Assembly: GCF_014698795.1 (NCBI RefSeq) | Contig: NZ_JACJTR010000002.1 | Location: forward strand, 1 to 64,000 | Direction: 5' to 3' | DNA: 64,000 nucleotides | DNA from: Nostoc sp. FACHB-892 | GTDB taxonomy: Bacteria; Cyanobacteriota; Cyanobacteriia; Cyanobacteriales; Nostocaceae | In this document: positions 38,465 to 51,017 of the stretch, in pieces | Numbering within the stretch: position 1 is the first letter of the stretch | How the letters are laid out: each line of letters begins with the position of its first letter | Program-made: the position numbers and the translations under genes | The notes under the pieces: generated by a model | The model's database searches: none | What the model was told of the DNA's origin: nothing | The model's input: the letters and a program-made list of their open reading frames with translations, nothing else

Positions 38465-39487
38465 ATGAATTCCGACCTGATGCCGTTGCCTGAATCCTCT
38501 AATTCTTCTGCCTCTAACCAGGGCCCAACTAAAACAGGGGCAGCCGCTAATGTTAATGTAGCAGCCCAGCCCTCTAAACTTGAAAATTCGCCTGTTAACC
38601 CCAGCGAAACTGACTCAAATGGGAACTTGGTCAATCGACAACAACCGATTCCGCCTCCCAGTGAACCGATGCAGTACCGAGCGATCGGCTTAGTCCGGGG
38701 TCGCTATCATGCTAGCAGCGAACAATTTACTCAAGGTACGCTGCTGACCACAGATGGTGTAGAACTCAATGCCGTCCTCCTAGGCCGGATTATGAGCTTA
38801 GTCAAGAATCATCTAGACTTAGAAAAAGAACACTTGTGGGTAGTATATCCACGTACAAGACAAGAGAATGATACCTTGCACATCCAAATCGTCGGAGTTT
38901 GGGAGCCAGAAAATTTGGCTAAAAACTCAACAGATGAGGATGAGTCGGACTTGGACTTGCAAGAGTTACAGACAACCGATGATGGCTTATCGGAAAACTC
39001 TGAATTAAGTACAATTTCAACGATCCCCTCATCAGAAGTAGCAGATGGTGGTTTTTCTGTTCGTGGTGAGGTAGTATACCAGTCTTTTGACGCTAAAAGC
39101 TTAGTAGTCAAAATTAGGCAGGCTGCACGCAAACCAACTGAGAAACCCAAGTATTTCAAGTTGAAATTGAGGGGTGTGCTGACCACCAAAGCTGTAGGAA
39201 AGTTCTGGGATTTCCAAGCCAAGCGAGAAGCTGACGTTTTGATAGTAGAAAAAGCCGAAGCGATCGCTGACTTGCCCAAAAAACGCAAACCACCGTTCAA
39301 AGGTGGCCCTCGTGCTGGCGGTGGCGGTGCTGGTGGCAGAAAACCATTCCCTCCCAGACGCAGTGGGGAAACCCCACGTCCTATCAAGAAAACAGGCGTA
39401 AGCAGCGACCCTTCTATAGTGTCAAAACCTATACCAAAAACGCCTGCTCCTAAACCTATCAAGCGACCGAAACCGACTCAAGAATAA
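38465..39487 (+). CDS. Hypothetical cyanobacterial protein with basic Gly/Pro/Lys tail
   Basis: The frame is open from 38339, but AAGGAG lies 6 nt before the ATG at 38465, giving 340 residues. After a Ser/Pro/Asn-rich start comes a folded part (MQYRAIGLVRGRYHASSEQF...LEKEHLWVVYPRT), an acidic linker (DEDESDLDLQEL) and a beta-rich part (FSVRGEVVYQSFDAKSLVVKIR). The basic end, rich in Gly, Arg and Pro, could bind nucleic acid. I recognise no named family; the globular parts look conserved rather than random. Confidence 0.7.
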   Translation: MNSDLMPLPESSNSSASNQGPTKTGAAANVNVAAQPSKLENSPVNPSETDSNGNLVNRQQPIPPPSEPMQYRAIGLVRGRYHASSEQFTQGTLLTTDGVELNAVLLGRIMSLVKNHLDLEKEHLWVVYPRTRQENDTLHIQIVGVWEPENLAKNSTDEDESDLDLQELQTTDDGLSENSELSTISTIPSSEVADGGFSVRGEVVYQSFDAKSLVVKIRQAARKPTEKPKYFKLKLRGVLTTKAVGKFWDFQAKREADVLIVEKAEAIADLPKKRKPPFKGGPRAGGGGAGGRKPFPPRRSGETPRPIKKTGVSSDPSIVSKPIPKTPAPKPIKRPKPTQE

Positions 39488-39547
39488 AGGAGGGGCATAG
39501 GGCATGGGGCATTAGAAAAACTCTTCCCCAGCCCCCAGTCCCCAGTA

Positions 39548-40717
39548 TCAAAAATCCGTCCGACGGTCTTGGGGTAAAAAAGATCGCTCCATCGGAATTG
39601 GGGAAACTGGCTCTGTGAGGGTAAACGTTCCTGCTTCGATCCACTTTTTCAACTCTAGGGCGACTTGCCTAGAAAAAAACAAACTCGCTAAGGGGGCAGA
39701 GCGTATAGCTTTGCCCTCGATAGTGATCCGCCCAGATTTGAGTTGGGCGTAACTCACCAAACCAAAGGTAGGACGGACGCGCCGGGGAATGGAAAAATCC
39801 ACTATTGGGGCTACTAAGTCTTTATCCTGCACGGCACAATGTTCAACTACTTGTTCATTTAATACAGGTAGTGGTACACCAACGCCTAACATTAATGAGG
39901 GACCATAGCTTTTGAAATAACAACCCCGCACCCAATGAGCATCCATTTGCTTGGCATCACCGATTAAAGCTAAAGTGGCGGAAGGGCCAATCGGTGTACG
40001 ATTAGCTAAACGCTTTTGTAAAGGGAAGTGCTGAGTGCCTTCCCAGGCGACATAGCCAATACCGCCGCCTAAAAAAATTCGAGTCCCTATACCAACGAGT
40101 TGTAAATCGGGATCGTTGAGTAAGGGGGAAATAGCACCGGGGTTAGAGTAAACTGCATTCCCTAAACGCGGTTGTAAAGGGCCGAGATAGGTGAAGAGGG
40201 GGCGATCGCCACCATTTACACCAACAATAAAATTTTGATAAAGATTGCGCGGATTGAATAAATAAAACTGATTAATCGTTTCATTGGTAATTGTAGTTTC
40301 AAAAGTTGCTCTGGGATAACAATCTGTTACTTGTCCTTGCGCTTTTACGTGTATGGGTTTACCAGCGATCAAATCTTCAATTACATGACCGCCGCCACGT
40401 TCTCTGACTTCTTCCCCGTCCGTCGTCTCTACGGCAGAACTTGCACCCAAATATAAATCTACTGCCCCAAAACCAGAGTATGCTGGCACGCCATCTAACC
40501 AGCAGCGACGAATTTTTATTGGGGGGTCAGTGTGTCCAAGATTGATAATTGCACCACTTGATTCCATCGGCTCAAACGTGCCAGTGGTAATTACATCAAC
40601 TTCTTTAGCAGCTTTAGTAACACCGATTTCTACAACTCGTGCTTTTAATTCTTCAACTGTCAACACTACCGCACGTTGGCGGCTGATTTTCTCGTTAATT
40701 TCTGCAATTGTTCGCAT
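39548..40717 (-). CDS. Homocysteine biosynthesis protein (DUF39/HcyBio)
   Basis: The 389-residue protein has the DUF39 signatures GTFEPMESSGAIINLGHTDPP, GGHVIEDLIAGK and GIGTRIFLGGGIGYVAWEGTQH. In methanogens this family inserts sulfur into aspartate semialdehyde to make homocysteine. Many homologues carry CBS or ferredoxin domains; this one has none. metK follows on the same strand about 365 bp away, and hom, which uses the same semialdehyde, lies 6 kb downstream. A role in sulfur amino-acid metabolism is inferred from family and context. Confidence 0.85.
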   Translation of the reverse strand: MRTIAEINEKISRQRAVVLTVEELKARVVEIGVTKAAKEVDVITTGTFEPMESSGAIINLGHTDPPIKIRRCWLDGVPAYSGFGAVDLYLGASSAVETTDGEEVRERGGGHVIEDLIAGKPIHVKAQGQVTDCYPRATFETTITNETINQFYLFNPRNLYQNFIVGVNGGDRPLFTYLGPLQPRLGNAVYSNPGAISPLLNDPDLQLVGIGTRIFLGGGIGYVAWEGTQHFPLQKRLANRTPIGPSATLALIGDAKQMDAHWVRGCYFKSYGPSLMLGVGVPLPVLNEQVVEHCAVQDKDLVAPIVDFSIPRRVRPTFGLVSYAQLKSGRITIEGKAIRSAPLASLFFSRQVALELKKWIEAGTFTLTEPVSPIPMERSFLPQDRRTDF

Positions 40718-40804
40718 TTTAATCAGTGCTAGCGCTTCCTGCTGTCTTCCTTTATAAACGAGATGGAAATGAACAAAGACCAGTTGGTATCCCAGATACT
40801 GGCT

Positions 40805-40957
40805 TATAACGGTTCTCAGTTGAGTGCGGTACAGACCCTAATTCCCAACCCCTTCCCTACTAGCTTTGGGGAGTAAGATTCAAAGCCTCTCTCCTAAAAG
40901 CAGAGAAGAATGGAAGTGAGGTCAAAAATCTACTGCACCCAAGCGATAACCGCTATA
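40805..40957. repeat. MITE-like element with TATAACGGTT ends
   Basis: TATAACGGTT (40805-40814) and AACCGCTATA (40948-40957) are inverted ends with one mismatch. The left end continues CTCAGTTGAGTGCGG. The ends resemble the element at 63744-63817 (ATAGCGGTTCTC), indicating a shared family, possibly moved by an IS630-type transposase with TA targets. The interior has no gene. Confidence 0.45.
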
Positions 40958-41008
40958 AAACCGTACCATGATTAATTTCGGCTTTCGTGCGACAGTTGAA
41001 AGATAAAT

Positions 41009-41045
41009 GAGGGTATAGGCAACTTCATAAATTGCCTATACCCTC
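41009..41045 (-). terminator. metK terminator hairpin
   Basis: A perfect 14-bp stem, GAGGGTATAGGCAA (41009-41022) with TTGCCTATACCCTC (41032-41045), lies 38 bp past the metK stop on its transcribed side. A weak T-rich stretch follows on the minus strand. Confidence 0.65.
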
Positions 41046-41082
41046 AAAGATATAAACTAAGTTTTTGTAGTAGCGTATAAGT

Positions 41083-42357
41083 CTAAGTTAGCGCCTGAGC
41101 AACTACTGCCGAAACTGACTCGTTAACCGCTTGCTTCAACAATTCAGCTTTATCGGTCTGTTCCCAAGGTAACTCTAAATCAGGCCGCCCAAAATGACCA
41201 TAAGCCGCGACGTCCTGATAAAAACGTCCGCCTCGTTCACTTGGTAAGTTGCGTAAATTGAAGGTATGGATAATCCCTGCTGGACGCAGTTCAAAGTGCT
41301 TGTTGATTAATTCCAGTAAGGTTTCTTCATCGACTTTGCCAGTGCCAAAGGTATCCACCAGAATGCTTGTTGGTCGCGCTACGCCAATAGCATAAGATAA
41401 CTGGATTTCAACTTTTTCTGCTAAACCGGCAGCGACAATGTTTTTCGCCACATAACGAGCCGCATAGGCAGCAGAACGGTCTACCTTTGTGGGGTCTTTG
41501 CCAGAAAAAGCGCCGCCACCATGCCGTGAATAACCACCGTAGGTATCAACAATTATTTTCCGTCCTGTCAGACCAGAGTCTCCTTGAGGACCACCAACGA
41601 CAAATTTGCCAGTGGGGTTGACTAGAAAACGTGTCTCTTTATTAGGCTTAACTTCAATGTCGCCAAAAACAGGTTCGACCACTGCTGACCAAAGGTCTTG
41701 TTTAATTTTGGCTTGTACAGCCGCCTCATCTGTGATTTCCCCAATACTAGCTGTATGCTGGGTGGAAATTAGAATCGTATCAATACCTACTGGGCGTCCA
41801 TCTTCATAGACCACAGTTACTTGGGTTTTACCGTCAGGACGCAGGTATGACAATTCACCTGTTTTGCGAACTGCTGCTAATCGGCGAGCAATACGGTGGG
41901 CGAGACTGATGGGTAAGGGCATCAGTTCTGGTGTTTCGTTGCTGGCAAAACCAAACATTATACCTTGATCGCCTGCACCAATTTTGTCGAATAGCTCATC
42001 ACTATCTTGCTGGCGGGTTTCTTGAGCGGTGTTAACGCCTTGGGCAATATCGGGTGATTGTTCGTCTAAAGCCAGCAGAACGCTGGTGCTGTTAGCAGAA
42101 AAGCCATTATCGGCATTGGTATAGCCAATTTCGGCAATTTTTTGGCGGGCGAGATTGACGAAATTCACATTGGCTTTGGTGGTTATTTCACCAGTGATTA
42201 GCACCAAACCAGTATTAACTACTACTTCGGCAGCGACACGGCTGCTGGGGTCTTGTGTCAGTAGGGCATCTAGAATAGTATCAGAAATCTGATCGCAGAT
42301 TTTATCTGGATGACCTTCGGTGACTGACTCGGAGGTAAATAAATATCGACGAGACAA
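41083..42357 (-). CDS. metK: S-adenosylmethionine synthetase
   Basis: MetK makes AdoMet from methionine and ATP in the cytoplasm. The 424-residue protein has the family signatures [14 protein letters not shown] (13-26), [10 protein letters not shown] and [16 protein letters not shown] (phosphate loop). The insertion-rich C-terminus matches cyanobacterial enzymes. The ATG at 42357 follows an AGGAGGAATTT ribosome site. A hairpin terminator follows at 41009-41045. It may serve methylation together with the DUF39 gene downstream. Confidence 0.97.
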   Translation of the reverse strand: MSRRYLFTSESVTEGHPDKICDQISDTILDALLTQDPSSRVAAEVVVNTGLVLITGEITTKANVNFVNLARQKIAEIGYTNADNGFSANSTSVLLALDEQSPDIAQGVNTAQETRQQDSDELFDKIGAGDQGIMFGFASNETPELMPLPISLAHRIARRLAAVRKTGELSYLRPDGKTQVTVVYEDGRPVGIDTILISTQHTASIGEITDEAAVQAKIKQDLWSAVVEPVFGDIEVKPNKETRFLVNPTGKFVVGGPQGDSGLTGRKIIVDTYGGYSRHGGGAFSGKDPTKVDRSAAYAARYVAKNIVAAGLAEKVEIQLSYAIGVARPTSILVDTFGTGKVDEETLLELINKHFELRPAGIIHTFNLRNLPSERGGRFYQDVAAYGHFGRPDLELPWEQTDKAELLKQAVNESVSAVVAQALT

Positions 42358-42779
42358 AGGAAATTCCTCCTGACTTGAGTTTTTTAGCTGATTAAATGTA
42401 GTATTTAGTTCAACTACTTTATTTAACGTGAGTTCAATGAACCTCTCCCTAACTTGAGCTTTAGTTCAAGTTTGTGCCTCTAGGAGTCGAAGAAGGACGG
42501 TTTTAGGTAGTAAAATCTTTAAGAGGTTTTTTGATTAAGCTCCTTAGGCGAACACCACATAAGCCGTCGAACTCACGTTAATTTATGAAATCATAACAAT
42601 ATTTATACTTCAGTAGTTAGTATCTTCTTGATATTAATAAAAACCACTAGCCATAAGGTAAGTATCTGTAAAGAAGATAAATTTATGCTAATTATTTTAT
42701 GGGACAAATGTATTTAATAACACAAAAAAAGGAGGCACCCAGAAGTGCCCCCACAAACTTTGACACAAACACTGCTGCT
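42358..42779. other. metK-prk intergenic region
   Basis: About 420 bp that hold the metK promoter and the prk terminator. The left part contains several near-repeats of ctcac and gttca but no clear riboswitch. In particular I found no SAM-type aptamer that I could fold by eye. Confidence 0.4.
42724..42752 (-). terminator. prk intrinsic terminator
   Basis: On the minus strand GGGGGCAC (start 42752) pairs with GTGCCTCC, followed by a run of seven Ts (complement of 42724-42730). It lies 28 bp past the prk stop. Confidence 0.8.
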
Positions 42780-43784
42780 TTAAACTTGAACTGCTAACTT
42801 TGCTTCCGTAGTTGTCAACCGTTCATAAGCAGCACGCATTTTCAAACCTGTAAGCACTTGGAAGAAACCAGTACCATTATTGGAACCTGGATACTCGCGG
42901 TGCTGAAGTAACAAGTGAGTCAATTCACCCTGATATTTAGTGGATGTATTGCTGAGATGGGTTTCGATGTAAATTACTTCTTCCAAATTGTCAAATTGAC
43001 CATCTACCTCTAGTACTGAGACATAGCGACCGTAGTAAACATCTGAACCGTAGTATAGTTGCATACCAGGATAAGAACAGGTCAGTTTGCGTCCACAGGG
43101 AGTCCAATTAATTGTTGACCCCTCATCAAACAGGTATGTTGGATCAAAGCCTTCCTTACCTTCCCTTTGGAGCATACGTACTCTTAAGACTCTACGCTCT
43201 GTATCGTTTTTGATTAAGTTAGTAGGTAATACTTGGAGAACTACATCGGCAAATTCTCTTTGTGGTTCGATAAACTTTTCAAAGTCAGGTTTGCGGGAAT
43301 TGATTTGCGCTAAGACATCTTCGTAGCGATGACCGCGTTCAGCCATATCTCGCTGGATTTTCCAAGCAATTTTGACTTCATCGCTAATGTCAAAATAAAC
43401 ACTAAAGTCAATTAGCGATCGCACCCGCTCATCATATAAAGGATGCAGCCCTTCAACAACTATAATGTGATTCGGCTCTATCCGCTCTGGCGGATCAATC
43501 AAGCCAGTTTCGTGGTTATAAATCGGCTTATCAATCGTTTGACCACTTTTGAGCGCTTTAATTTGCTCATACATCAGGTCAAAATTGTTTGCTCTAGGGT
43601 CTAATGCCGTTATCCCAGTTTCTTTACGCTGTTTGCGATCTAGAGAGTGATAGTCATCCAAGCAAATGACTGTCATTAAATCTTCACCAAACAAATCTAT
43701 CAAACGACGCAAAAACGTAGATTTCCCGCACCCAGAGTCTCCGGCTACTCCAATCAGTACCACGCGTTCCGGCTTATTTGTCAT
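42780..43784 (-). CDS. prk: Phosphoribulokinase
   Basis: PRK phosphorylates ribulose 5-phosphate to RuBP in the Calvin cycle. The 334-residue enzyme has the P-loop GDSGCGKST (15-23), and Cys19 and Cys41 form the light-regulated disulfide pair. The C-terminal CGRKLTC pair binds GAPDH/CP12 in many cyanobacteria. The segments DDYHSLDRKQRKETG and VVEGLHPLYDERVRSLIDF are typical. The terminator at 42724-42752 ends the transcript. Confidence 0.97.
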   Translation of the reverse strand: MTNKPERVVLIGVAGDSGCGKSTFLRRLIDLFGEDLMTVICLDDYHSLDRKQRKETGITALDPRANNFDLMYEQIKALKSGQTIDKPIYNHETGLIDPPERIEPNHIIVVEGLHPLYDERVRSLIDFSVYFDISDEVKIAWKIQRDMAERGHRYEDVLAQINSRKPDFEKFIEPQREFADVVLQVLPTNLIKNDTERRVLRVRMLQREGKEGFDPTYLFDEGSTINWTPCGRKLTCSYPGMQLYYGSDVYYGRYVSVLEVDGQFDNLEEVIYIETHLSNTSTKYQGELTHLLLQHREYPGSNNGTGFFQVLTGLKMRAAYERLTTTEAKLAVQV

Positions 43785-46553
<2,769 letters not shown>

Positions 46554-46618
46554 ATTAGTCATTAGTCATTTGTACTGAGCGAAGTCGAAGTATTAGTTTT
46601 AGACAAAGGACGAAGGGC

Positions 46619-46641
46619 GTAGATGCCCTCCGGGCATCTAC
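46619..46641. repeat. Palindromic repeat between petH and hom
   Basis: GTAGATGCCC (46619-46628) and GGGCATCTAC (46632-46641) form a 10-bp stem with a 3-nt loop, flanked by direct repeats CGAAGGGC (46611-46618 and 46643-46650). This is an interspersed Nostoc-type repeat that may also terminate petH. Confidence 0.55.
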
Positions 46642-46735
46642 CCGAAGGGCAGGACAAATGACAAAGGAAGCGGGATAATCAGTAGGTAGGGCAAACGCTC
46701 TACCTACAATTGTTATTGGTGAAATTGGGTGCAAA

Positions 46736-48022
46736 ATGGGTGTGAGACTAGGAATACTGGGATTAGGCACCGTGGGAACGGGAACAGTGCAGTTGTTGCA
46801 AGATAGCGCTGGGCGTCACCCATTGTTGCAAGAGATAGAAATCTATCGAGTGGGAGTGCGATCGCTCGATAAACCCCGTGCAATAGAATTATCTACGGAA
46901 GTTTTAACAACAGATTTAGAAGCTATTGTCAACGATCCGGCGGTAGATATAGTTGTGGAAGTGATAGGTGGGCTGGAGCCGGCGCGATCGCTCATCCTCA
47001 AAGCCTTAAGTAATGGTAAGCACGTAGTTACCGCCAATAAAGCAGCGATCGCTCGCTTTGGAGCAGAAATTTTCACAACTGCCAATCAAGCAGGCGTATA
47101 CGTGATGCTAGAAGCTGCGGTAGGTGGTGGTATTCCGGTGATTCAACCCCTAAAGCAGTCTTTAAGTGTTAACCGTATTCATACTGTAATAGGCATCGTA
47201 AACGGTACAACAAACTACATCCTGACGCGGATGCAAACAGAAGGCAGCAACTTCAGCGATGTCCTAGCTGATGCCCAGCGCTTGGGTTATGCTGAGGCTG
47301 ACCCTACAGCCGATGTTGATGGCTTAGACGCAGCCGATAAAATTGCTATCCTGGCATCATTAGGCTTTGATGGACGCATAAACTTACAAGATGTATATAC
47401 TGAGGGCATTCGGCAAGTCAGCAAAACAGATATTGCCTACGCTGAAAAATTGGGATTTGTGATTAAATTGTTAGCGATTGCTAAACGTGATACTCCCTCA
47501 TCTCCTCTCTCGGTCAGAGTTCATCCTACCTTAGTGCCCCAAGCCCACCCTTTGGCTAGCATCAACGGTGTTTACAACGCCATTCTTGTCGAAGGAGAAC
47601 CAATTGGCCAGGTAATGTTTTTTGGCCCCGGTGCTGGTGCTGGCGCAACCGCCAGTGCTGTCACATCAGATATTTTGAATTTAGTTGCTGTCCTCAAAAC
47701 CAATACAGCAGTTGCAAATCCCTTACTAACTTGTGGACATCAAGAATACTGTCAAATTGCACCAATGGCAGAATTGATAACTCGGTTTTACGCCCGTTTC
47801 CTCACCAATGACCAACCTGGAGTTATCGGTAAATTGGGGACTTGCTTTGGTAACTATGGCGTTAGCTTAGAGTCAGTTGTCCAAACTGGTTTTCAAGGGG
47901 AACTCGCAGAGATTGTGGTTGTTACCCATGATGTGCCAGAAGGTAATTTTAGGCAAGCTTTGGCAGAAATTCAGAATTTATCAGCGATCGAAAGTATTCC
48001 CAGCTTACTGCGTGTACTTTAA
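46736..48022 (+). CDS. hom: Homoserine dehydrogenase
   Basis: Hom reduces aspartate semialdehyde to homoserine, the branch to threonine and methionine. The 428-residue protein has the NAD(P) motif GLGTVGTG (9-16), the catalytic-domain segments ANKAAIARFG, AAVGGGIPVI and GIVNGTTNYILT, and the DADP-like EADPTADVDGLDAADK substrate loop. The last 80 residues are an ACT domain (PGVIGKLGTCFGNYGVSLESV), suggesting allosteric control by an amino acid. Confidence 0.96.
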   Translation: MGVRLGILGLGTVGTGTVQLLQDSAGRHPLLQEIEIYRVGVRSLDKPRAIELSTEVLTTDLEAIVNDPAVDIVVEVIGGLEPARSLILKALSNGKHVVTANKAAIARFGAEIFTTANQAGVYVMLEAAVGGGIPVIQPLKQSLSVNRIHTVIGIVNGTTNYILTRMQTEGSNFSDVLADAQRLGYAEADPTADVDGLDAADKIAILASLGFDGRINLQDVYTEGIRQVSKTDIAYAEKLGFVIKLLAIAKRDTPSSPLSVRVHPTLVPQAHPLASINGVYNAILVEGEPIGQVMFFGPGAGAGATASAVTSDILNLVAVLKTNTAVANPLLTCGHQEYCQIAPMAELITRFYARFLTNDQPGVIGKLGTCFGNYGVSLESVVQTGFQGELAEIVVVTHDVPEGNFRQALAEIQNLSAIESIPSLLRVL

Positions 48023-48095
48023 GATCACATGAATAGCGATCGCTCGGTATTGAATCAGAGCTTTAAGTATTTGCTTGACGTTGCATAATTAAGAA

Positions 48096-48200
48096 ATGAA
48101 CTGTCCACATTGTGCATCCAACTTTATCCGTAAGAACGGGCATCGTCGTGATAAACAGAACTACATCTGTGTCTCTTGCGACGTGCACTACCTCCATTAA
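48096..48200 (+). mobile_element. IS1-like transposase N-terminal fragment
   Basis: The 34-codon frame MNCPHCASNFIRKNGH... CVSCDVHYLH is the zinc-ribbon start (CPHC and CVSC) of IS1-family InsA or related cyanobacterial transposases. It ends with a TAA and nothing downstream continues it. It is an inactive fragment. Confidence 0.6.
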
Positions 48201-48220
48201 GGAGAGAGACTTTGAATTTT

Positions 48221-48245
48221 CCCCCTTCCCGTGTCGGGAAGGGGG
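48221..48245. repeat. Perfect hairpin past the transposase fragment
   Basis: CCCCCTTCCC (48221-48230) and GGGAAGGGGG (48236-48245) form a perfect 10-bp stem with a 5-nt loop. It lies between the transposase remnant and the end of the oligopeptidase gene. No T-run follows on either strand; it may be part of the mobile element's end. Confidence 0.5.
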
Positions 48246-48299
48246 TTAGGCGATCGCTAAGGATTGTTTGTGAAAATTTTATGCAAATAGGGACGTTGT

Positions 48300-50411
48300 T
48301 TAGTTTACAGCAGCACTGACTAAACCATTGTGCCTGAGCAAAGCGATCGTACTTGGTTCACGACCTCGGAAAGTTTTAAACACCTCCATTGGATGCTGAC
48401 CACCACCGAGCGCCAGTACTGTATCGCGATAACGTCGACCTGTAGCTTTTATAGCCTCTTCATTTTCTAACCCAGCTTCTTCAAAAGCGGCAAAAGCGTC
48501 AGCGCTCAGTACTTCTGCCCACTTGTAACTGTAGTAACCTGCTGCATAACCACCCTCAAAAATATGTCCAAAAGCACATAAAATGGCATCTTCTGGAAGT
48601 GGTGGTAATACAGTAGTAGTCTTGGCTATACGATGACGCACATCTGACGGAGTTTCATTACTACCAGGGTGATAGCGGTAGTGTAATTCTAAATCAAGAC
48701 TGCTCAGGTGGATCTGCCGCAACATGGCAGTACCACTCATATAATTACGCGCCGCTAGCAGCTTTTGATAATAATGCTCCGGTAGGGCTTCACCAGTTTC
48801 ATAATGCTTCGCCATTCCAAAGAAAGTAGGTCGTTCATAGCACCAGTTTTCCATAAACTGGCTAGGTAATTCTACTGCATCCCACTCCACATTATTGATG
48901 CCTGCGGCTCCAGGATAATCAACTTTCGTAAGCAGATGATGCAATCCATGACCAAACTCGTGGAACAAAGTCTCTACTTCATAGAAGGTCATCAAACTAG
49001 GTTTACCATCTACAGGAGGACTTTGATTACACACCAAATAAGCTACAGGTAAGCGGATGGCAGTGGCACCATTTTCAGTGATTTTGGCGCGATTGATGCA
49101 CACATCCATCCAAGCACCACCACGTTTCTCGGCTGGACGGCTGTAAGGGTCTAAGTAAAAGTAGGCTATGGGAGAACCAGTTTCGTCAGCAATTTGGAAA
49201 TAACGGACATCCTCATGCCATACTGGCGCTTGACCATCGGCAGAGGTAACAGTAACGCCAAACAGCCGCTTGACTAGTCCAAATAAGCCGTCTAACACTT
49301 GGGGAAGAGGGAAGTAGGGACGCAATTCTTCAGAGGTAAAAGCAAATTTTGCTTCTCGTTGGCGTTCTGCCCAAAAGCTGATATCCCAGTGTTTTAAATC
49401 CTCTGCTTCTGCTGCTCCCTGTGCTGCCGCAAAACCTTTGAGTTCTGCCAAATCTTTGACAGCAGCATCATAACTAGCGCGGCGTAGCTCTTCTAATAGG
49501 GCGTTGATTGCCTCAACGTTGGGAGCCATTTTACTCGCCAGGCTCAATTGAGCAAAACTTTTAAAGCCTAGTATATCTGCGAGTTCTTGGCGTAATTTTA
49601 AAATGCGCTCAATTAAGGGGTTGTTATCCAAATCGCCAGCAGAAGCGCGGGTGATATGAGCTTTATAGAGCTTTTCGCGCAAATCTCTACGGGTACTGTG
49701 CTGCATGAAAGGGCCATAGCTGGGGAAGTCCAAAGTAATCCGCCACGGGCCATTTTCTGGTGTGGCATCGCTTTCGCCAGCCGCACGAGCCGCTTGGGCC
49801 GCTAAACTTACTAAGCTTGGTGGTAAACCCTCAATTTCAGCTTGTGTTGTTAGGGTTAAGCTGAAGGCTTTAGTGGCATCAAGTACATGGTTAGAGAATT
49901 TGGTAGAAAGTTCTGCTAACTCCATTTGGATGGCGTTGAAACGCTCTCTTGCCTCTCCTTCTAAGCCAACACCAGAAAGTTCTGCATCTCGAATAGCGGC
50001 TTCTACAATGCGTTGTTGCGCTAATTCTAAAGTTGCCCAACTATCACTAGTGCGGAGTGCCTTAAAAGCATTATAGATAGGTTTGCTTTGACCAAGCTTA
50101 TTGATAAATTGTACTACTAGCGGCTGTACGATTTCATGAGCTTCGCGCAGTTCTGGGCCATTTTTAACACCCATTAAATGATTTACCACCCCCCAACTCC
50201 ATGTAAGCCGTTCTGTCAGCTTTTCTAAGGGTTCTACTAAACCACTCCAAGTAGGCTCTACATTAGTCTCTAAGGTGGTAAGCTGCTGGTCAAGTTCTGC
50301 CAGCAACTCATTGAAGGCTGGTACTACTCGTTCTGGTTTAATCTCTGCAAAGGGAGGTAAACCAGTGCCTTGGAGTAAGGGATTGTTGGAAATAATGGTA
50401 CTTGCACTCAT
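48300..50411 (-). CDS. prlC: Oligopeptidase A (M3 family metallopeptidase)
   Basis: This 703-residue zinc peptidase degrades short peptides, including cleaved signal peptides, in the cytoplasm. The zinc motif HEFGHGLHH is near residue 482, with the third ligand in the following ELPSQFMENW segment. The N-terminal NNPLLQGTGLPPFAEIKPERVVPAF and the C-terminal GGGQHPMEVFKTFRGREPS are typical of PrlC/OpdA. Length agrees with the family. Confidence 0.95.
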   Translation of the reverse strand: MSASTIISNNPLLQGTGLPPFAEIKPERVVPAFNELLAELDQQLTTLETNVEPTWSGLVEPLEKLTERLTWSWGVVNHLMGVKNGPELREAHEIVQPLVVQFINKLGQSKPIYNAFKALRTSDSWATLELAQQRIVEAAIRDAELSGVGLEGEARERFNAIQMELAELSTKFSNHVLDATKAFSLTLTTQAEIEGLPPSLVSLAAQAARAAGESDATPENGPWRITLDFPSYGPFMQHSTRRDLREKLYKAHITRASAGDLDNNPLIERILKLRQELADILGFKSFAQLSLASKMAPNVEAINALLEELRRASYDAAVKDLAELKGFAAAQGAAEAEDLKHWDISFWAERQREAKFAFTSEELRPYFPLPQVLDGLFGLVKRLFGVTVTSADGQAPVWHEDVRYFQIADETGSPIAYFYLDPYSRPAEKRGGAWMDVCINRAKITENGATAIRLPVAYLVCNQSPPVDGKPSLMTFYEVETLFHEFGHGLHHLLTKVDYPGAAGINNVEWDAVELPSQFMENWCYERPTFFGMAKHYETGEALPEHYYQKLLAARNYMSGTAMLRQIHLSSLDLELHYRYHPGSNETPSDVRHRIAKTTTVLPPLPEDAILCAFGHIFEGGYAAGYYSYKWAEVLSADAFAAFEEAGLENEEAIKATGRRYRDTVLALGGGQHPMEVFKTFRGREPSTIALLRHNGLVSAAVN

Positions 50412-51017
50412 GGTTTTGTGTGAACTGCGAACGAATAAAAATCATTGTTGATTTTTAGTTATATATCTTCTAATGTAGCGATCGCTGTCTTGAATAGTCT
50501 TGTAATTCTGGCAAAAAGGCAAAAAAAGCGAAAATTACTGAGAAAATTGTCCTGATACAACTATTTTGTTTAGTTTGTGAACAATATCTGACGAGGTAAC
50601 AGTTCCAGAAATATCAGCGTCAGTCTGTGAGTTGAAATAAAACTTAAAAGCGCTTGGTGTTGACCCTGATATTATTTAGCCATAGATTTGCGATCGCTCT
50701 TGGCAGGTGCTTCGCATAGTCGTACAAGCAAAGGCGATGCCTATGGCGGGCTACGCCTACGTAAAAAGACAACTCTAATGTAATATGTCAAACAGGTAGC
50801 TCGTCCACCAGCATGGGTGTTATCCTGAAAACGCAGTTTCAGCCCAATAATCCCACGCTTTCAAGGCGTGAGAGTGTCAAATTAACTTAGCGTAATCGAG
50901 CATCCTTGCCAAACTGAAAAGGGAGGCTCTATATTTATGATTTTATTTGGCAACTCATCTTTTTACTCGTAAAATCGAAAACAAGATCAAGGTCAGTAGA
51001 AAAGAGTCCCTAAATTA
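50412..51017. other. Intergenic region with IS605-like end relic
   Basis: A Nostoc repeat (gcgatgcctatggcgggctacgcc) occurs near 50730-50758. From about 50785 to 50885 the DNA looks like an IS605-family right end: a gcgtttt/aaaacgc-type structure followed by CACGC-tttcaag-GCGTG and a final 'gagtgtcaaa'. No transposase frame is present. Confidence 0.45.
50785..50882 (+). mobile_element. Possible TnpB-type element right end (solo)
   Basis: The run ends in the hairpin CACGC (50861-50865) and GCGTG (50873-50877) and the sequence AGAGTGTCAAA, like the right ends of many cyanobacterial IS605/IS1341 elements. Such ends can persist alone after tnpB is lost. Recognition is by resemblance only. Confidence 0.35.

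Noticed and set aside
42358-42779. Possible SAM riboswitch before metK
   Set aside because: No SAM-I, SAM-II or SAM-IV core could be assembled by eye in this region.
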